Shown piece by piece: positions 16,609-25,189 of a DNA stretch of 64,000 nucleotides (the first letter of the stretch is position 1; every line of letters starts with the position of its first letter). The notes beneath the pieces were generated by a model. It did not search any database, was not told the DNA's origin, and saw nothing but the letters and a program-made list of their open reading frames with translations. A program made the position numbers and the translations under genes. Source of the DNA: Cellulomonas sp. SLBN-39 (GTDB lineage Bacteria; Actinomycetota; Actinomycetes; Actinomycetales; Cellulomonadaceae); contig NZ_VFOA01000001.1 in assembly GCF_006715865.1 (NCBI RefSeq), positions 1,426,001 through 1,490,000 on the forward strand, in the 5' to 3' direction.

Positions 16609-17985
16609 GTGGGCTCGATCCGCCGCCGCCTGACCGTCGGCATGGTCGCCGCGATGGCCGTCGTGGTGCTCGCGTTCGCCGGCGCGACCACGCTCATCGT
16701 GTCCCACGTCCTGGCCGACCGGTCCCGCGACAACCTCGCCGCCACCGCCGAACGCACCCGCGGCGCCCTCGCCGCCGTGGACGGCATCACGCTCGACGAC
16801 GACGACCTGCGCGGGCTCGTCGGCGGCCAGACCGGCCTGCGGGGCGTGGTCGTCGTCGGGTCGGGCGGCACCGTGCTCGCCAGCTCCCAGGTCGACCCCG
16901 CCGACGCCGACGTGCTCGCCGCCGTCGACGCCACCGAGCCCGCGCCCGCCGCCGGGCACTACCTCGCCGTCGGCATCCCCACCGCCGACCTCGACCTCGC
17001 CCTCGAGCGCGACGGCACCGCCACCCAGGTCGTGCACGTCGTCCTCACCGTCGACACCACCGAGCAGGAGGCGGTCGTCGACGCCTTCGTCACGCTCGTC
17101 GCGGTGGGCGCCGTCGTGTCGATCGCCGTCGTCGTGGCGTCCGCCGTCGTCATCGTCGGACGCGGGCTGCAGCCGCTGCGCACCATGGCCGACCGCGCCG
17201 ACGCCGTCGCGGCCGGCGACCGCACCCGCCGCCTGCCCGTCCAGGACCGCGACGACCCGGCCATCGCCCGCCTCGCCCGCACCGTCAACGCCGCGTTCGA
17301 CGCCCAGCAGGACGCCGAGCACCGCGTCCGCGCGTTCGTCGCCGACGCGTCCCACGAGCTGCGCAGCCCGCTGACCGCCGCGACCGGCTGGGTCGACCTC
17401 GACCTGCAGGGAGCCCTCGACGACCCCGCCCGGCGCGAGCACGCCATGCAGCGCGTCGCCGCCCAGCTCGCCCGCATGGGCACCCTCGTCGACGAGCTCG
17501 CGACCCTGGCCCGCACCGACGCCGGCACCCCCCTCGCCGCCGAGCCCGTCGACCTGGGTGCCCTCGCCGCCGAGGTCGTCGAGGACGCGCGCGTCGTCGA
17601 CCCCGACCGCCGCATCCGCCTCGTCGCCGCCCCCGCGCCCGTGCTCGGCGACCCCACCCGCCTGGCGCAGGTGCTGCGCAACCTCGTCGCCAACGCCACG
17701 ACCCACACGCCCCCCGACGCCGCCGTCACGGTCACCGTCACCCCGGGCGCCCTGCGCCACCAGGTCACGGTCGCCGACACCGGCCCCGGCATCCCGCTCG
17801 CGCACCTGCCGCACCTGTTCGAACGCTTCTGGCGGGCCGACCCCGCCCGCGGGCCCGGCGGCTCCGGCCTCGGCCTGGCCATCGTCCAGTCCCTCGTCGA
17901 GGCCCACGGCGGCACCGTCGCGGTCACCAGCACCCCCGGCACAGGCACCACCGTCACCCTCACCCTCCCCACCCACACCCCCTGA
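16609..17985 (+). CDS. Sensor histidine kinase
   Basis: The 458-residue membrane kinase has two transmembrane segments (about 10-32 and 162-184) enclosing a sensor region of about 130 residues, a HAMP domain (RGLQPLRTMADRADAVAAGDRTRRLP), a HisKA domain with phospho-acceptor His249 (FVADASHELRSPLTAATGW) and a HATPase domain with NLVANATTHTPP, DTGPGIP and GSGLGLAIVQ. GTG start one base after the regulator stop. The sensor region has no named motif. Downstream follows a pair of hairpin-forming repeats that probably end this operon. Confidence 0.94.
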   Translation: MGSIRRRLTVGMVAAMAVVVLAFAGATTLIVSHVLADRSRDNLAATAERTRGALAAVDGITLDDDDLRGLVGGQTGLRGVVVVGSGGTVLASSQVDPADADVLAAVDATEPAPAAGHYLAVGIPTADLDLALERDGTATQVVHVVLTVDTTEQEAVVDAFVTLVAVGAVVSIAVVVASAVVIVGRGLQPLRTMADRADAVAAGDRTRRLPVQDRDDPAIARLARTVNAAFDAQQDAEHRVRAFVADASHELRSPLTAATGWVDLDLQGALDDPARREHAMQRVAAQLARMGTLVDELATLARTDAGTPLAAEPVDLGALAAEVVEDARVVDPDRRIRLVAAPAPVLGDPTRLAQVLRNLVANATTHTPPDAAVTVTVTPGALRHQVTVADTGPGIPLAHLPHLFERFWRADPARGPGGSGLGLAIVQSLVEAHGGTVAVTSTPGTGTTVTLTLPTHTP

Positions 17986-18014
17986 CCCCCCGACCCCACC
18001 CCCGCCGACCCCAC

Positions 18015-18162
18015 CCCGCCGACCCCGTCATCGGTGCCGCCCCGCCCACCCCAGCCGTCACGGATGACGGTCTCGCCACCACCCGGCTGGGTCCCTCCCA
18101 CCCGCCGACCCCGTCATCGGTGCCGCCCCGCCCACCCCGCCCGTCACAAATGACGGGGTCGG
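18015..18162. repeat. Tandem 38-bp direct repeats that each end in a hairpin (probable double terminator)
   Basis: Bases 18015-18052 and 18101-18138 are identical over 38 bp, 86 bp apart, and each is followed by a similar GTCA...ATGACGG segment. In the second copy CCGACCCCGTCAT (18105-18117) pairs perfectly with ATGACGGGGTCGG (18150-18162); CCCGTCA-CAAA-TGACGGG offers a smaller competing hairpin. In the first copy CCGTCAT (18025-18031) pairs with ATGACGG (18064-18070). Position after the kinase gene suggests transcription termination. Confidence 0.6.
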
Positions 18163-18228
18163 CAGGTGGGGAGGGGATCGTCAGGTGGTCGTCATCGGGG
18201 TGGCAGGTGGGGGTGGTGCGATGCGGGC

Positions 18229-18903
18229 ATGGACGCCGCCCAGCACGTCACCGACCCCACGCACGTCCCCACCAGCCGGCGGACGTGGCGTCGGCGGACC
18301 GTCGTCGTCGCGGCCTGCGCGGGCGTCGTCCTGCTGCTCGTGGCCGCCGGAGAGGTCGCCGCCCGCGGCGCCCTCGCCGACCGCCTCGACCAGGCCCGGG
18401 ACGCGCTGCCCGCCGGCGCCGACGTCCGACCCGGCCCCAGGCCCGCGCTCTGGCAGGCGCTCACCGCCACCGCCGACCTGCGCGTCACCCTCGCGCCCGA
18501 CGCCCTCGCCGACGCCCTGACCTGCACCACCGGCCGCGACGACCTCCAGGTCACCACCGCCGGCGGAGTCGTGACGGTCGCCGCACCCGTCGCCGTCGGT
18601 GACCGCGAGGTGCCCGCCGAGCTCGACCTGCTCGCGACCGCCGAGGACGGGGCCCTGGTCCTGCGCGCCCAGGCCGTGCGCGTCGCCGGGTTCGACGTGC
18701 CGCCGCGGGCGCTCGCTGGGCGGGTCCCGGAGGTCGGGCGTCTCGTCGACGGTGTGCGCGTGGGTGGCCGCGACGGGCTCGTCGTCGCGTCGGTCCGCAC
18801 CGCCGACGACGGCCTCGAGATGGGCGTCCAGGCGTCCGCGCCGGGCGGCGGGGCACCGCGCGCGAGCACTCCCGGGGGCGGCGCGGGCTGCCTCGGCGGC
18901 TGA
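18229..18903 (+). CDS. LmeA-like (DUF2993) secreted or membrane-anchored phospholipid-binding protein
   Basis: The 224-residue protein has an N-terminal hydrophobic anchor (about 23-45, VVVAACAGVVLLLVAAGEVAARGALADRL) and a small beta-rich extracytoplasmic domain ending in VDGVRVGGRDGLVVASVRTADDGLEMGVQA, which resembles the C-terminal strand of DUF2993/LmeA proteins that bind phosphoinositides and help lipomannan elongation in mycobacteria. Similarity is modest, so the family call is tentative. ATG 18229 follows TGCGAT by six bases, suggesting a leaderless mRNA. The last 25 residues are low-complexity Gly/Ala/Pro. It precedes the PBP1A gene. Confidence 0.6.
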   Translation: MDAAQHVTDPTHVPTSRRTWRRRTVVVAACAGVVLLLVAAGEVAARGALADRLDQARDALPAGADVRPGPRPALWQALTATADLRVTLAPDALADALTCTTGRDDLQVTTAGGVVTVAAPVAVGDREVPAELDLLATAEDGALVLRAQAVRVAGFDVPPRALAGRVPEVGRLVDGVRVGGRDGLVVASVRTADDGLEMGVQASAPGGGAPRASTPGGGAGCLGG

Positions 18904-19036
18904 CCGGACGCCCGCTGTGCACCGGCTGTGCGCGGTGCCGCCGTCCTGCGACGACCGCGTCGCGGGCGGGTGCCGATGGTGTGAAGGTGCCACGAACGCG
19001 GCCGTCGAAGGAGCAGGTTCCACCCGGGCGGTCGTC

Positions 19037-19067
19037 CATACTGGGCCGTCGGGCACCCGTGTGCCCG
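19037..19067 (+). promoter_or_regulatory. Probable promoter and leader hairpin of the PBP1A gene
   Basis: CATACT (19037-19042) resembles a -10 element with a predicted start near 19049. It is followed at once by the hairpin CGGGCAC-CCGT-GTGCCCG (19050-19067), at the 5' end of the predicted transcript. The rest of 18904-19139 shows no other feature. Confidence 0.4.
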
Positions 19068-19139
19068 CGCACCGCCTCCTCCCCAGGGCCGCGAGCCCCG
19101 CCGGGCGTGGGCGGGCGTCGTCGGCAGAAGGGCAGCTCG

Positions 19140-21608
19140 TTGGCAGGCACCTCACGTCGCGCGGCACCACCGCGTGCCCGTCGTGCGACCCGCGGCACGT
19201 CGTCGTCCGCAGCGGGTCGCTCGACCAGGGCTCCCGCGAAGAAGAAGTTCTTCGACTACCCGCGCTCCGGGTACACCGGCCTGCACCGCTGGCTGCCCTC
19301 GTGGCGCGTCGTGGTCGGCACGTTCATCGCCTTCCTCTTCCTCGGCGTCGGCGCGCTCGTCGGGCTGTACCAGTTCACCGAGATCCCGGACAGGCTCGCC
19401 GAGGCGGAGTTCGAGACGACGACCGTCTACTACGCGGGTGCGACCCCGGATCAGCCGGGCGAGGTGATGGGCCAGTTCGCCGAGCAGCGCCGTGAGCGCG
19501 TCGACTACGACACCCTCCCCCCGTACATCGGCCAGGCCGTGGCCGCCGGTGAGGACCGCACCTTCTTCTCCAACCGCGGGATCTCGGTCAGGGGCATCGT
19601 CCGTGCGCTCATCAACAACCTCAGCGGCGGTCAGCAGCAGGGCGCCTCGACGCTCACGCAGCAGTACGTCGAGCGCTTCTACATGAACACGACGAAGTCC
19701 TACCTGGGCAAGGCCCAGGAGGCGATCCTCGCGCTCAAGCTGACCCGGAAGGAGAGCAAGGAGGAGATCATGGAGCGGTACCTCAACACGATCTACTTCG
19801 GCCGCGACTCCTACGGCATCCAGACCGCCGCGCAGTCCTACTTCGGCAAGAACGCCGCCGACCTCACCGTCGCCGAGATTGCCGTCATCGCCGCCCTCAT
19901 CCCGTCGCCCAACAACTGGGACCCGGCCGTCAACCCCGACGAGTCCGAGCAGCGCTGGAACATCATCCTCGACAAGATGGTCGAGGAGGGCTGGCTCGAC
20001 GCGGGCGAGCGCGCCGGCCTGGAGTTCCCCCAGACCGTGGAGTACGAGCGCTCGCAGACGTACGCCGGCCCCAACGGGTACATCCTCGAGATGGTGCGCA
20101 AGGAGCTCATCGACTCGGGCGCCGTCAAGGAGGAGCAGCTCTCCACCGGCGGCCTGAAGATCGTCACGACCATCGAGAAGGACGTCCAGGACCAGGCCGT
20201 GGCCGCTGCCGCGGCTCTGCGCAGCGGGGAGATGTCGGGCGGGGCCACGCCCGCCGAGGGGATGAAGATCGGCATCACGTCGGTCGACCCCGCCACGGGC
20301 GCCATCGTCGCGATGTACGGCGGCGCGGACTACCTCACCGACTTCAGCAACCGGGCGACCACGGCGATCCAGGCCGGGTCGACGTTCAAGCCGTTCACGC
20401 TCGTCGCGGGCCTCGAGAACGGCGTCAGCCTGTCGAGCCGGTACGACGGGAACTCCCCGCAGCGCTTCCCGGAGTGGGAGGGCGGGCAGAAGGACGTCTC
20501 GAACTTCGGCAACGACTCGTTCGGCAACATCGACCTCGTCGACGCGACCGCCGACTCCGTGAACACGGTCTACGCCGCCCTCAACATCGAGATCGGCCCG
20601 GACAAGACCGCGGACGTCGCCAAGCGCGCCGGCGCCAAGGCCGAGCCGCTCGTCGTGCCGTCCAACGTGCTCGGCTCGGACGAGGTGCGGCCGCTCGACA
20701 TGGCGGCCGCGTACGCCACGTTCGCCGCCCAGGGCATCCACCACGACCCGTACCTCGTCCACCAGGTCACGTGGCCCGAGGGTGAGGTGGCGTACACCGG
20801 GTCGTCGCAGGCCGAGCAGGTCTTCGAGGCAGACGTCATGGCCGACGCGACGTACGCGATGACGCAGGTGGTCGAGCGCGGGTCCGGCGAGGGGTGGATC
20901 AAGCCGATCGGGGTTCCCGTCGCCGGCAAGACCGGCACCTCGACGAGCAACCTCTCGGCCTGGTTCGTCGGGTACACCCCGACGCTCGCGACATCGGTGG
21001 CGCTCAGCCAGGTCGGCGCCGACGGCATCAGCTTCGAGACGATCACCCCCTTCGGCAACAACGCCCGGGGCCAGGCCCTCACGCAGGTCACGGGCTCGAC
21101 GTGGCCCGCGGCGCTCTGGGCCCGGTACATGGACCCGGTGCTGGACATGCCCAAGTACGCCGCCGTGCGGGACTTCCCGCCGCGGGCGAACGTCGGGCCC
21201 ACGCCCACCGCGACGGCGCGGCCGACGCAGACGGCGGAGCCCACCCAGGAGCCGACCGAGGAGGCGCCTGCCGAGGTGCAGGTGCCCGGCAACCTGGTGG
21301 GGCGCATGTCCGGCGACGCGGAGTCCGCGATCATCAACGCGGGTCTCGTGCCGGCCATCCGGACAGAGGAGTCGGAGGACGTCCCGCAGGGCCTCGTCAT
21401 CCGGGTCGAGCCCGGATCGGGCTCCACGCTCCCCACGGGCCAGACGGTCACCATCGTCGTCTCCGCCGGCCCGCCCGAGCCCGAGTGGACGCCCGAGCCC
21501 GAGCCGACCCCGACGCCCACACCCACGCCGACGCCCACACCGACCCCGTCGCCGACGGTGGACGGGCAGGGGCAGGGCAACGGGAACGGCAACGGCGGGA
21601 ACGGATGA
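19140..21608 (+). CDS. Bifunctional penicillin-binding protein 1A with PASTA domain
   Basis: Polymerises and cross-links peptidoglycan outside the membrane. The 822-residue protein has a basic cytoplasmic head (FFDYPRSGYTGLHRWLPSWR), one transmembrane segment (about 58-80), a GT51 glycosyltransferase domain (AVAAGEDRTFFSNRGIS with the catalytic Glu; QGASTLTQQYVE; RKESKEEIMERYLNTIYFGR), a transpeptidase domain with STFKPF (active-site Ser and Lys), SVN and KTGTS, and one PASTA domain (VPGNLVGRMSGDAESAIINAGLVP). The tail is a Thr-Pro repeat and Gly/Asn run. Note Asn instead of His in EDRxFxxxxG. TTG 19140 is preferred over GTG 18981 because AGAAGGG precedes it and homologues begin with this basic AGTSRR-like head; the true start is uncertain. 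Confidence 0.93.
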   Translation: MAGTSRRAAPPRARRATRGTSSSAAGRSTRAPAKKKFFDYPRSGYTGLHRWLPSWRVVVGTFIAFLFLGVGALVGLYQFTEIPDRLAEAEFETTTVYYAGATPDQPGEVMGQFAEQRRERVDYDTLPPYIGQAVAAGEDRTFFSNRGISVRGIVRALINNLSGGQQQGASTLTQQYVERFYMNTTKSYLGKAQEAILALKLTRKESKEEIMERYLNTIYFGRDSYGIQTAAQSYFGKNAADLTVAEIAVIAALIPSPNNWDPAVNPDESEQRWNIILDKMVEEGWLDAGERAGLEFPQTVEYERSQTYAGPNGYILEMVRKELIDSGAVKEEQLSTGGLKIVTTIEKDVQDQAVAAAAALRSGEMSGGATPAEGMKIGITSVDPATGAIVAMYGGADYLTDFSNRATTAIQAGSTFKPFTLVAGLENGVSLSSRYDGNSPQRFPEWEGGQKDVSNFGNDSFGNIDLVDATADSVNTVYAALNIEIGPDKTADVAKRAGAKAEPLVVPSNVLGSDEVRPLDMAAAYATFAAQGIHHDPYLVHQVTWPEGEVAYTGSSQAEQVFEADVMADATYAMTQVVERGSGEGWIKPIGVPVAGKTGTSTSNLSAWFVGYTPTLATSVALSQVGADGISFETITPFGNNARGQALTQVTGSTWPAALWARYMDPVLDMPKYAAVRDFPPRANVGPTPTATARPTQTAEPTQEPTEEAPAEVQVPGNLVGRMSGDAESAIINAGLVPAIRTEESEDVPQGLVIRVEPGSGSTLPTGQTVTIVVSAGPPEPEWTPEPEPTPTPTPTPTPTPTPSPTVDGQGQGNGNGNGGNG

Positions 21609-21684
21609 CCCGACGGGCCCGTCTGCCGCGCGAGCGGGCGCGGCGGGTGTGACGCAGGCGATCCCCGTGCAGCGGCCCGGCCGG

Positions 21685-21864
21685 TAGGCTGGGCCGCTGC
21701 CGTCTGCCAGGCGGTACCGAAAGGCCTGCACGACCAGCACGACAGCCAGCACCCTCACCCGGCACCCGCCGGGGCCGCCCTCCCGGGGTCGGCGGGTGCG
21801 GGCCGACGCACGAGACCCTCCTGCCACGGACCGACCGTGGCCGCGAAGACCAGAGGAGGTGGGT
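21685..21864 (+). promoter_or_regulatory. Promoter and structured leader of the rpsF operon
   Basis: TAGGCT (21685-21690) is a good -10 element, giving a leader of about 165 bases. The leader contains two hairpins: GCACCCGCC (21762-21770) with GGCGGGTGC (21791-21799), and GCCACGG (21823-21829) with CCGTGGC (21835-21841) around the loop ACCGA. S6:S18 complexes regulate such leaders in many bacteria through a loop with CCGA; the loop here carries that sequence, but agreement with the known motif was not tested. Confidence 0.45.
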
Positions 21865-22158
21865 ATGAGCCTGCGTCAGTACGAGATCATGATCATCCTC
21901 GACCCCGAGATCGAGGAGCGCACCGTCGCCCCGTCGCTCGACAAGTACCTGACGGTCGTCAAGACCGAGGGTGGCACCGTCGACAAGGTCGACGTCTGGG
22001 GCCGCCGTCGCCTCGCCTACGACATCCAGAAGAAGTCCGAGGGCATCTACGCCGTCGTCGACTTCTCCGCGTCGCCGGCGACCGCCAAGGAGCTCGACCG
22101 CCAGCTCGGCCTCAACGAGGTCGTCCTGCGCACGAAGGTCCTGCGCCGCGAGGCGTGA
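21865..22158 (+). CDS. rpsF: 30S ribosomal protein S6
   Basis: The 97-residue protein [19 protein letters not shown]... with [29 protein letters not shown] and [14 protein letters not shown] is a clear S6, which binds 16S rRNA together with S18. AGGAGGT lies four bases before the ATG. It opens the conserved rpsF-ssb-rpsR-rplI operon and has a long leader upstream that may mediate S6/S18 autoregulation. Confidence 0.97.
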   Translation: MSLRQYEIMIILDPEIEERTVAPSLDKYLTVVKTEGGTVDKVDVWGRRRLAYDIQKKSEGIYAVVDFSASPATAKELDRQLGLNEVVLRTKVLRREA

Positions 22159-22259
22159 GCCCGCACCGGTTGTGGGTGAGCCCGGCTAGGTTGCGGGCAG
22201 CCCACCACCGACGCGGCTGACGCCGCAGTCGATCCGAACGAACGAGCGAGGAGGCCGTC

Positions 22260-22805
22260 ATGGCCGGCGAGACCACGATCACGGTGATCGGGAACCTGAC
22301 CGGGGACCCGGAGCTGCGCTTCACCCCGTCGGGTGCAGCGGTCGCGAACTTCACGGTCGCGTCCACCCCGCGCACGTTCGACCGCCAGAGCAACGAGTGG
22401 AAGGACGGCGACACGCTGTTCCTCCGCTGCTCGATCTGGCGTGAGGCGGCCGAGTCCGTCGCGGAGTCCCTGACCAAGGGCACCCGCGTCATCGTGACCG
22501 GACGGCTCGTGCAGCGCTCCTACGAGACCCGCGAGGGCGAGAAGCGCACCGTGTACGAGCTCCAGGTCGACGAGGTCGGCCCGTCGCTGCGCTACGCCAC
22601 GGCCAAGGTCACCCGCGCCCAGCGCTCGGGCGGCGGCGGTGGCTTCAACGGTGGCGGCGGTGGCGGAGGCGGCTACTCGGGCGGGGGTGGCGGCGGAGGC
22701 TTCTCCGGCGGCTCCTCGTCCTCGGGTGGCGGCGGCCAGGCCGACGACCCGTGGGCGACGCCCGGTGGTTCGTCGGGCGGCTACTCCGACGAGCCCCCGT
22801 TCTGA
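22260..22805 (+). CDS. ssb: Single-stranded DNA-binding protein
   Basis: The 181-residue protein has the OB-fold start [35 protein letters not shown], the segment [34 protein letters not shown], a Gly/Ser-rich linker (about 120-165) and the acidic tip DEPPF that recruits replication and repair proteins. It is the replicative SSB, encoded between rpsF and rpsR. GCGAGGAGG precedes the ATG. Confidence 0.97.
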   Translation: MAGETTITVIGNLTGDPELRFTPSGAAVANFTVASTPRTFDRQSNEWKDGDTLFLRCSIWREAAESVAESLTKGTRVIVTGRLVQRSYETREGEKRTVYELQVDEVGPSLRYATAKVTRAQRSGGGGGFNGGGGGGGGYSGGGGGGGFSGGSSSSGGGGQADDPWATPGGSSGGYSDEPPF

Positions 22806-22831
22806 TCGGCACACACATCTAGCTGCACATC

Positions 22832-22855
22832 CCCGAGCACGGCAACGCTCGGGGC
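22832..22855 (+). terminator. Hairpin between ssb and rpsR
   Basis: CCCCGAGC and GCTCGGGG pair perfectly over 8 bp around an 8-base loop. It stands between ssb and rpsR and may act as a partial terminator or processing site that sets the ratio of the proteins. Confidence 0.45.
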
Positions 22856-22877
22856 TCCACAGACAAGGAGCACCGCG

Positions 22878-23114
22878 ATGGCCAAGCCCGTCGTCCGCAA
22901 GCCCAAGAAGAAGCAGAACCCCCTCAAGGCCGCCAAGATCGACACGGTGGACTACAAGGACACGGTCCTGCTCCGCAAGTTCATCTCCGACCGCGGGAAG
23001 ATCCGCGCCCGCCGGGTCACCGGCGTGTCGGTTCAGGAGCAGCGCGCGATCGCGCGTGCCGTCAAGAACGCCCGCGAGATGGCCCTGCTGCCGTACTCGT
23101 CGTCGGCGCGCTGA
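22878..23114 (+). CDS. rpsR: 30S ribosomal protein S18 (cysteine-free form)
   Basis: The 78-residue protein has the S18 core [25 protein letters not shown] and [15 protein letters not shown]. The zinc-binding cysteines of the other S18 type are missing: the stretch [19 protein letters not shown] stands where C+ forms have CxxC, so this is the zinc-independent form. It partners S6 on 16S rRNA. AAGGAG lies before the ATG. Confidence 0.97.
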   Translation: MAKPVVRKPKKKQNPLKAAKIDTVDYKDTVLLRKFISDRGKIRARRVTGVSVQEQRAIARAVKNAREMALLPYSSSAR

Positions 23115-23128
23115 GGAAGGACCGACTC

Positions 23129-23578
23129 ATGGCGAAGATCATCCTGACCCACGAGGTCACCGGCCTCGGTGCCCCCGGCGACGTCGTCGAGGTGAAGGAC
23201 GGGTACGCCCGTAACTACCTCATCCCGCGCAGCCTGGCCACGCCGTGGTCCAAGGGTGCCGAGAAGGACGTCACCGCGATCCGTCGTGCCCGCAAGGCGC
23301 GCGAGATCGCCACGCTCGACGAGGCCAAGGCCGTCCGCGACTCGCTCCAGGCGAACGTCGTGACCGTCTCGGCGACGTCCGGCGAGTCCGGCCGCCTCTT
23401 CGGCGCCGTCACCACGGCCGAGATCGCCGACGCGATCAAGGCCGCCGGTGCGCCGTCCGTCGACAAGCGCAAGATCGAGGTCGCCCAGGCGATCAAGTCG
23501 CTCGGCGAGTACACGGTGCAGGTCCGCCTGCACCCCGAGGTCTCGGCGAAGGTGACCGTCAAGGTCGTCGCCGCCTGA
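23129..23578 (+). CDS. rplI: 50S ribosomal protein L9
   Basis: The 149-residue protein has the N-terminal rRNA-binding domain [34 protein letters not shown], a long central helix (about 40-75) and a C-terminal domain with [16 protein letters not shown] and [15 protein letters not shown]. Fourteen bases after rpsR, last gene of the operon, followed by a strong hairpin. Confidence 0.97.
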   Translation: MAKIILTHEVTGLGAPGDVVEVKDGYARNYLIPRSLATPWSKGAEKDVTAIRRARKAREIATLDEAKAVRDSLQANVVTVSATSGESGRLFGAVTTAEIADAIKAAGAPSVDKRKIEVAQAIKSLGEYTVQVRLHPEVSAKVTVKVVAA

Positions 23579-23598
23579 CCGTTCGCACCCGCGAGCTC

Positions 23599-23634
23599 AC
23601 GAGGCCCGCACCGCTCCGGCGGTGCGGGCCTCGT
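23599..23634 (+). terminator. Terminator of the ribosomal operon
   Basis: ACGAGGCCCGCACCGC pairs with GCGGTGCGGGCCTCGT over 16 bp around the loop TCCG, 21 bases after the rplI stop, followed by a T/C-rich stretch. Confidence 0.9.
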
Positions 23635-23640
23635 CGTCTC

Positions 23641-23709
23641 TCCGTCCCGGGACGGAGGCGCAGGATCGGTCCCGGGACGGTGGGCGCGCGGGACCGGCGT
23701 CCCTAGCCT
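23641..23709 (+). promoter_or_regulatory. Two palindromic GTCCCGGGAC sites and a -10 element upstream of a small membrane-protein gene
   Basis: TCCGTCCCGGGACGGA (23641-23656) is a perfect 16-bp palindrome; GTCCCGGGACGG recurs at 23669-23680, 25 bp further. TAGCCT (23704-23709) is a good -10 element with a start near 23716, so the sites would be centred near -67 and -42, where activators bind. The regulator is unknown. Confidence 0.45.
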
Positions 23710-23745
23710 GGTGGTGTCACCCGGACCACCAGGAGGAGATCGACG

Positions 23746-24012
23746 ATGAGTGCCTCGCAGCCCCAGGACGCGCAGCCCCGGCAGGCCGGGACGGCGGCGG
23801 CAGCGGGTTCCTTGCTCGCGGTCGGGGCGCCGTTCCTCTCGGTGGGGACGATCTTCCTGGCGCAGGGGTCGCTCGCCCTGGGCCTGCCTTTCCTGGTGCT
23901 GGGCATGGTGTTCGTGGCCGGGTCGGCCGGCCGGTTCGCCGCGTACGCACGGCGCCGCACCGAGGCCGGTGCCGCAGGGCCGGACGCGCCCGTGGACGAC
24001 GCGCAGCCGTGA
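23746..24012 (+). CDS. Small two-pass membrane protein, function unknown
   Basis: The 88-residue protein has two hydrophobic segments (about 19-39 and 43-63: AGSLLAVGAPFLSVGTIFLAQGSLALGLPFLVLGMVFVAG) between short polar ends. AGGAGGAG lies seven bases before the ATG and there is a promoter with paired palindromes upstream. No family is recognised. A second small membrane protein follows. Confidence 0.75.
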   Translation: MSASQPQDAQPRQAGTAAAAGSLLAVGAPFLSVGTIFLAQGSLALGLPFLVLGMVFVAGSAGRFAAYARRRTEAGAAGPDAPVDDAQP

Positions 24013-24080
24013 ACGACGGCCCGGCCGCGGGCCGACTCGACGACCAGCTCGAGGACCCACGGTCCGGCAAGGGAGCCGCC

Positions 24081-24413
24081 ATGAGCACCGACGACAACCC
24101 CCCGCGCGACAAGGCGAAGGACGAGCGCGGCGCCTTCCTGGCGATCGGGTTCGTGTTCGTCATCCTCGGGCTGTCGGCGATGGGCTCGGACAACCGTGGC
24201 TCGCTGGTGGTGTTCTTGTCGGTCGGCGTCGTCTTCATCGCGCTGTCATGGGTCGGCGGCCAGGGGCGCCGCACGGGCGCTGTCGACGCCGCTCCCGTCG
24301 CCGACGGGTCGACCCCGACCGAGGGGACCGACGCGGGTGCCGGGCCTGCACCGGCTGTGGACGACGCGTCCCACGGCGGGAATCCCGCCCCGCGCCCCTC
24401 CCCGGAGCCGTAG
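24081..24413 (+). CDS. Small two-pass membrane protein, function unknown
   Basis: The 110-residue protein has a charged head (STDDNPPRDKAKDER), two hydrophobic segments (about 18-35 and 42-58) and a polar Pro/Ala/Asp-rich tail. ATG 24081 has AAGGGAG six bases upstream. An alternative GTG at 24009 in the same frame would overlap the previous stop (GTGA) and add 24 residues but has no ribosome-binding site. No family is recognised; the layout resembles the preceding gene. Confidence 0.65.
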   Translation: MSTDDNPPRDKAKDERGAFLAIGFVFVILGLSAMGSDNRGSLVVFLSVGVVFIALSWVGGQGRRTGAVDAAPVADGSTPTEGTDAGAGPAPAVDDASHGGNPAPRPSPEP

Positions 24414-24541
24414 CCTCGGACCTGCCGTGCGCTGAGCCCGTCCAGGGTGCGTCGCCGGCGCGAGCGCGGCCATCAGGCAGCGAGCGCGGGGGAGACGAGG
24501 GGGCGCAGCGCCCCGAGGCGTCAGAGACCCGGAGGTCGTCG

Positions 24542-25174
24542 GTGGACGGGCGGGACGCGGCGCTCGATCGTCGGTGGAGCGTCGGCGTGGTGGCGGCTGC
24601 GCCGGGGCTCGTGGCCGCTGTCGTGTACGCCGGGCTTGTCGTGGTCGCGGCTCGCCTCGTGCCGGACGTCCTCGCAGACGCCGTGCAGTCGAGCCGCGTG
24701 CCCCGCCCGGTGATCTTCGGCAGGGACGCCTGGGTGCAGTACCTGCTCGCGCTCGGCTGGCTGGTCCCCTGGACTCTCGCGCTCGGCGTCGTGCTGGGTG
24801 TCCTGAGCCGTGCGGGGGCGATCGCCTGGGTCCTGGTGCCAGGCTCGGCCGTCCTGCTCCTGCAGCTCGCCTGGATCGTCCTGCTGGTGGCCTTTCACGT
24901 GCTGGTCTACTCGTGGGAGGAGTCGACGCTCGCGCTCACCCTGCGCGCCGACCAGACGATGCTGCTGGCCGGCCACGCGGTCGCGCTGGTCGGGTCGAGG
25001 TACGTGTGGCGTCGGCGCACCAGCTCGACGGATCTGGAGCGGACGGACCTCCTGCGCGTGTGCACGGGAGCCCTGCTGCGGATGCTCGCCGTGCTCGGGG
25101 TCTACGCGGGTCTCGCGCTCGCCCTCTGGCTGACGACCCCCTGCACGGGCTCGGGCGGTGCGCTCTGCACCTGA
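24542..25174 (+). CDS. Putative integral membrane protein, function unknown
   Basis: The 210-residue protein has four to five hydrophobic segments (about 15-38, 60-85, 88-118, and one near the C-terminus, LRMLAVLGVYAGLALALWL), with acidic and arginine-rich loops. GTG 24542 was chosen because GGAGGT lies five bases upstream. No conserved family was recognised. It is convergent with the MATE gene. Confidence 0.6.
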   Translation: MDGRDAALDRRWSVGVVAAAPGLVAAVVYAGLVVVAARLVPDVLADAVQSSRVPRPVIFGRDAWVQYLLALGWLVPWTLALGVVLGVLSRAGAIAWVLVPGSAVLLLQLAWIVLLVAFHVLVYSWEESTLALTLRADQTMLLAGHAVALVGSRYVWRRRTSSTDLERTDLLRVCTGALLRMLAVLGVYAGLALALWLTTPCTGSGGALCT

Positions 25175-25189
25175 GCCGGGGCTCCGCGG

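Noticed and set aside
21480..21600. Tandem Thr-Pro and Gly-Asn coding repeats as a mobile or regulatory repeat
   Set aside because: It is the low-complexity tail of PBP1A, common in actinobacterial cell-wall proteins.
19152..21827. Very long minus-strand frame opposite the PBP1A gene
   Set aside because: Low-complexity antisense of a well-supported PBP1A gene; a product of high GC in the third codon position.
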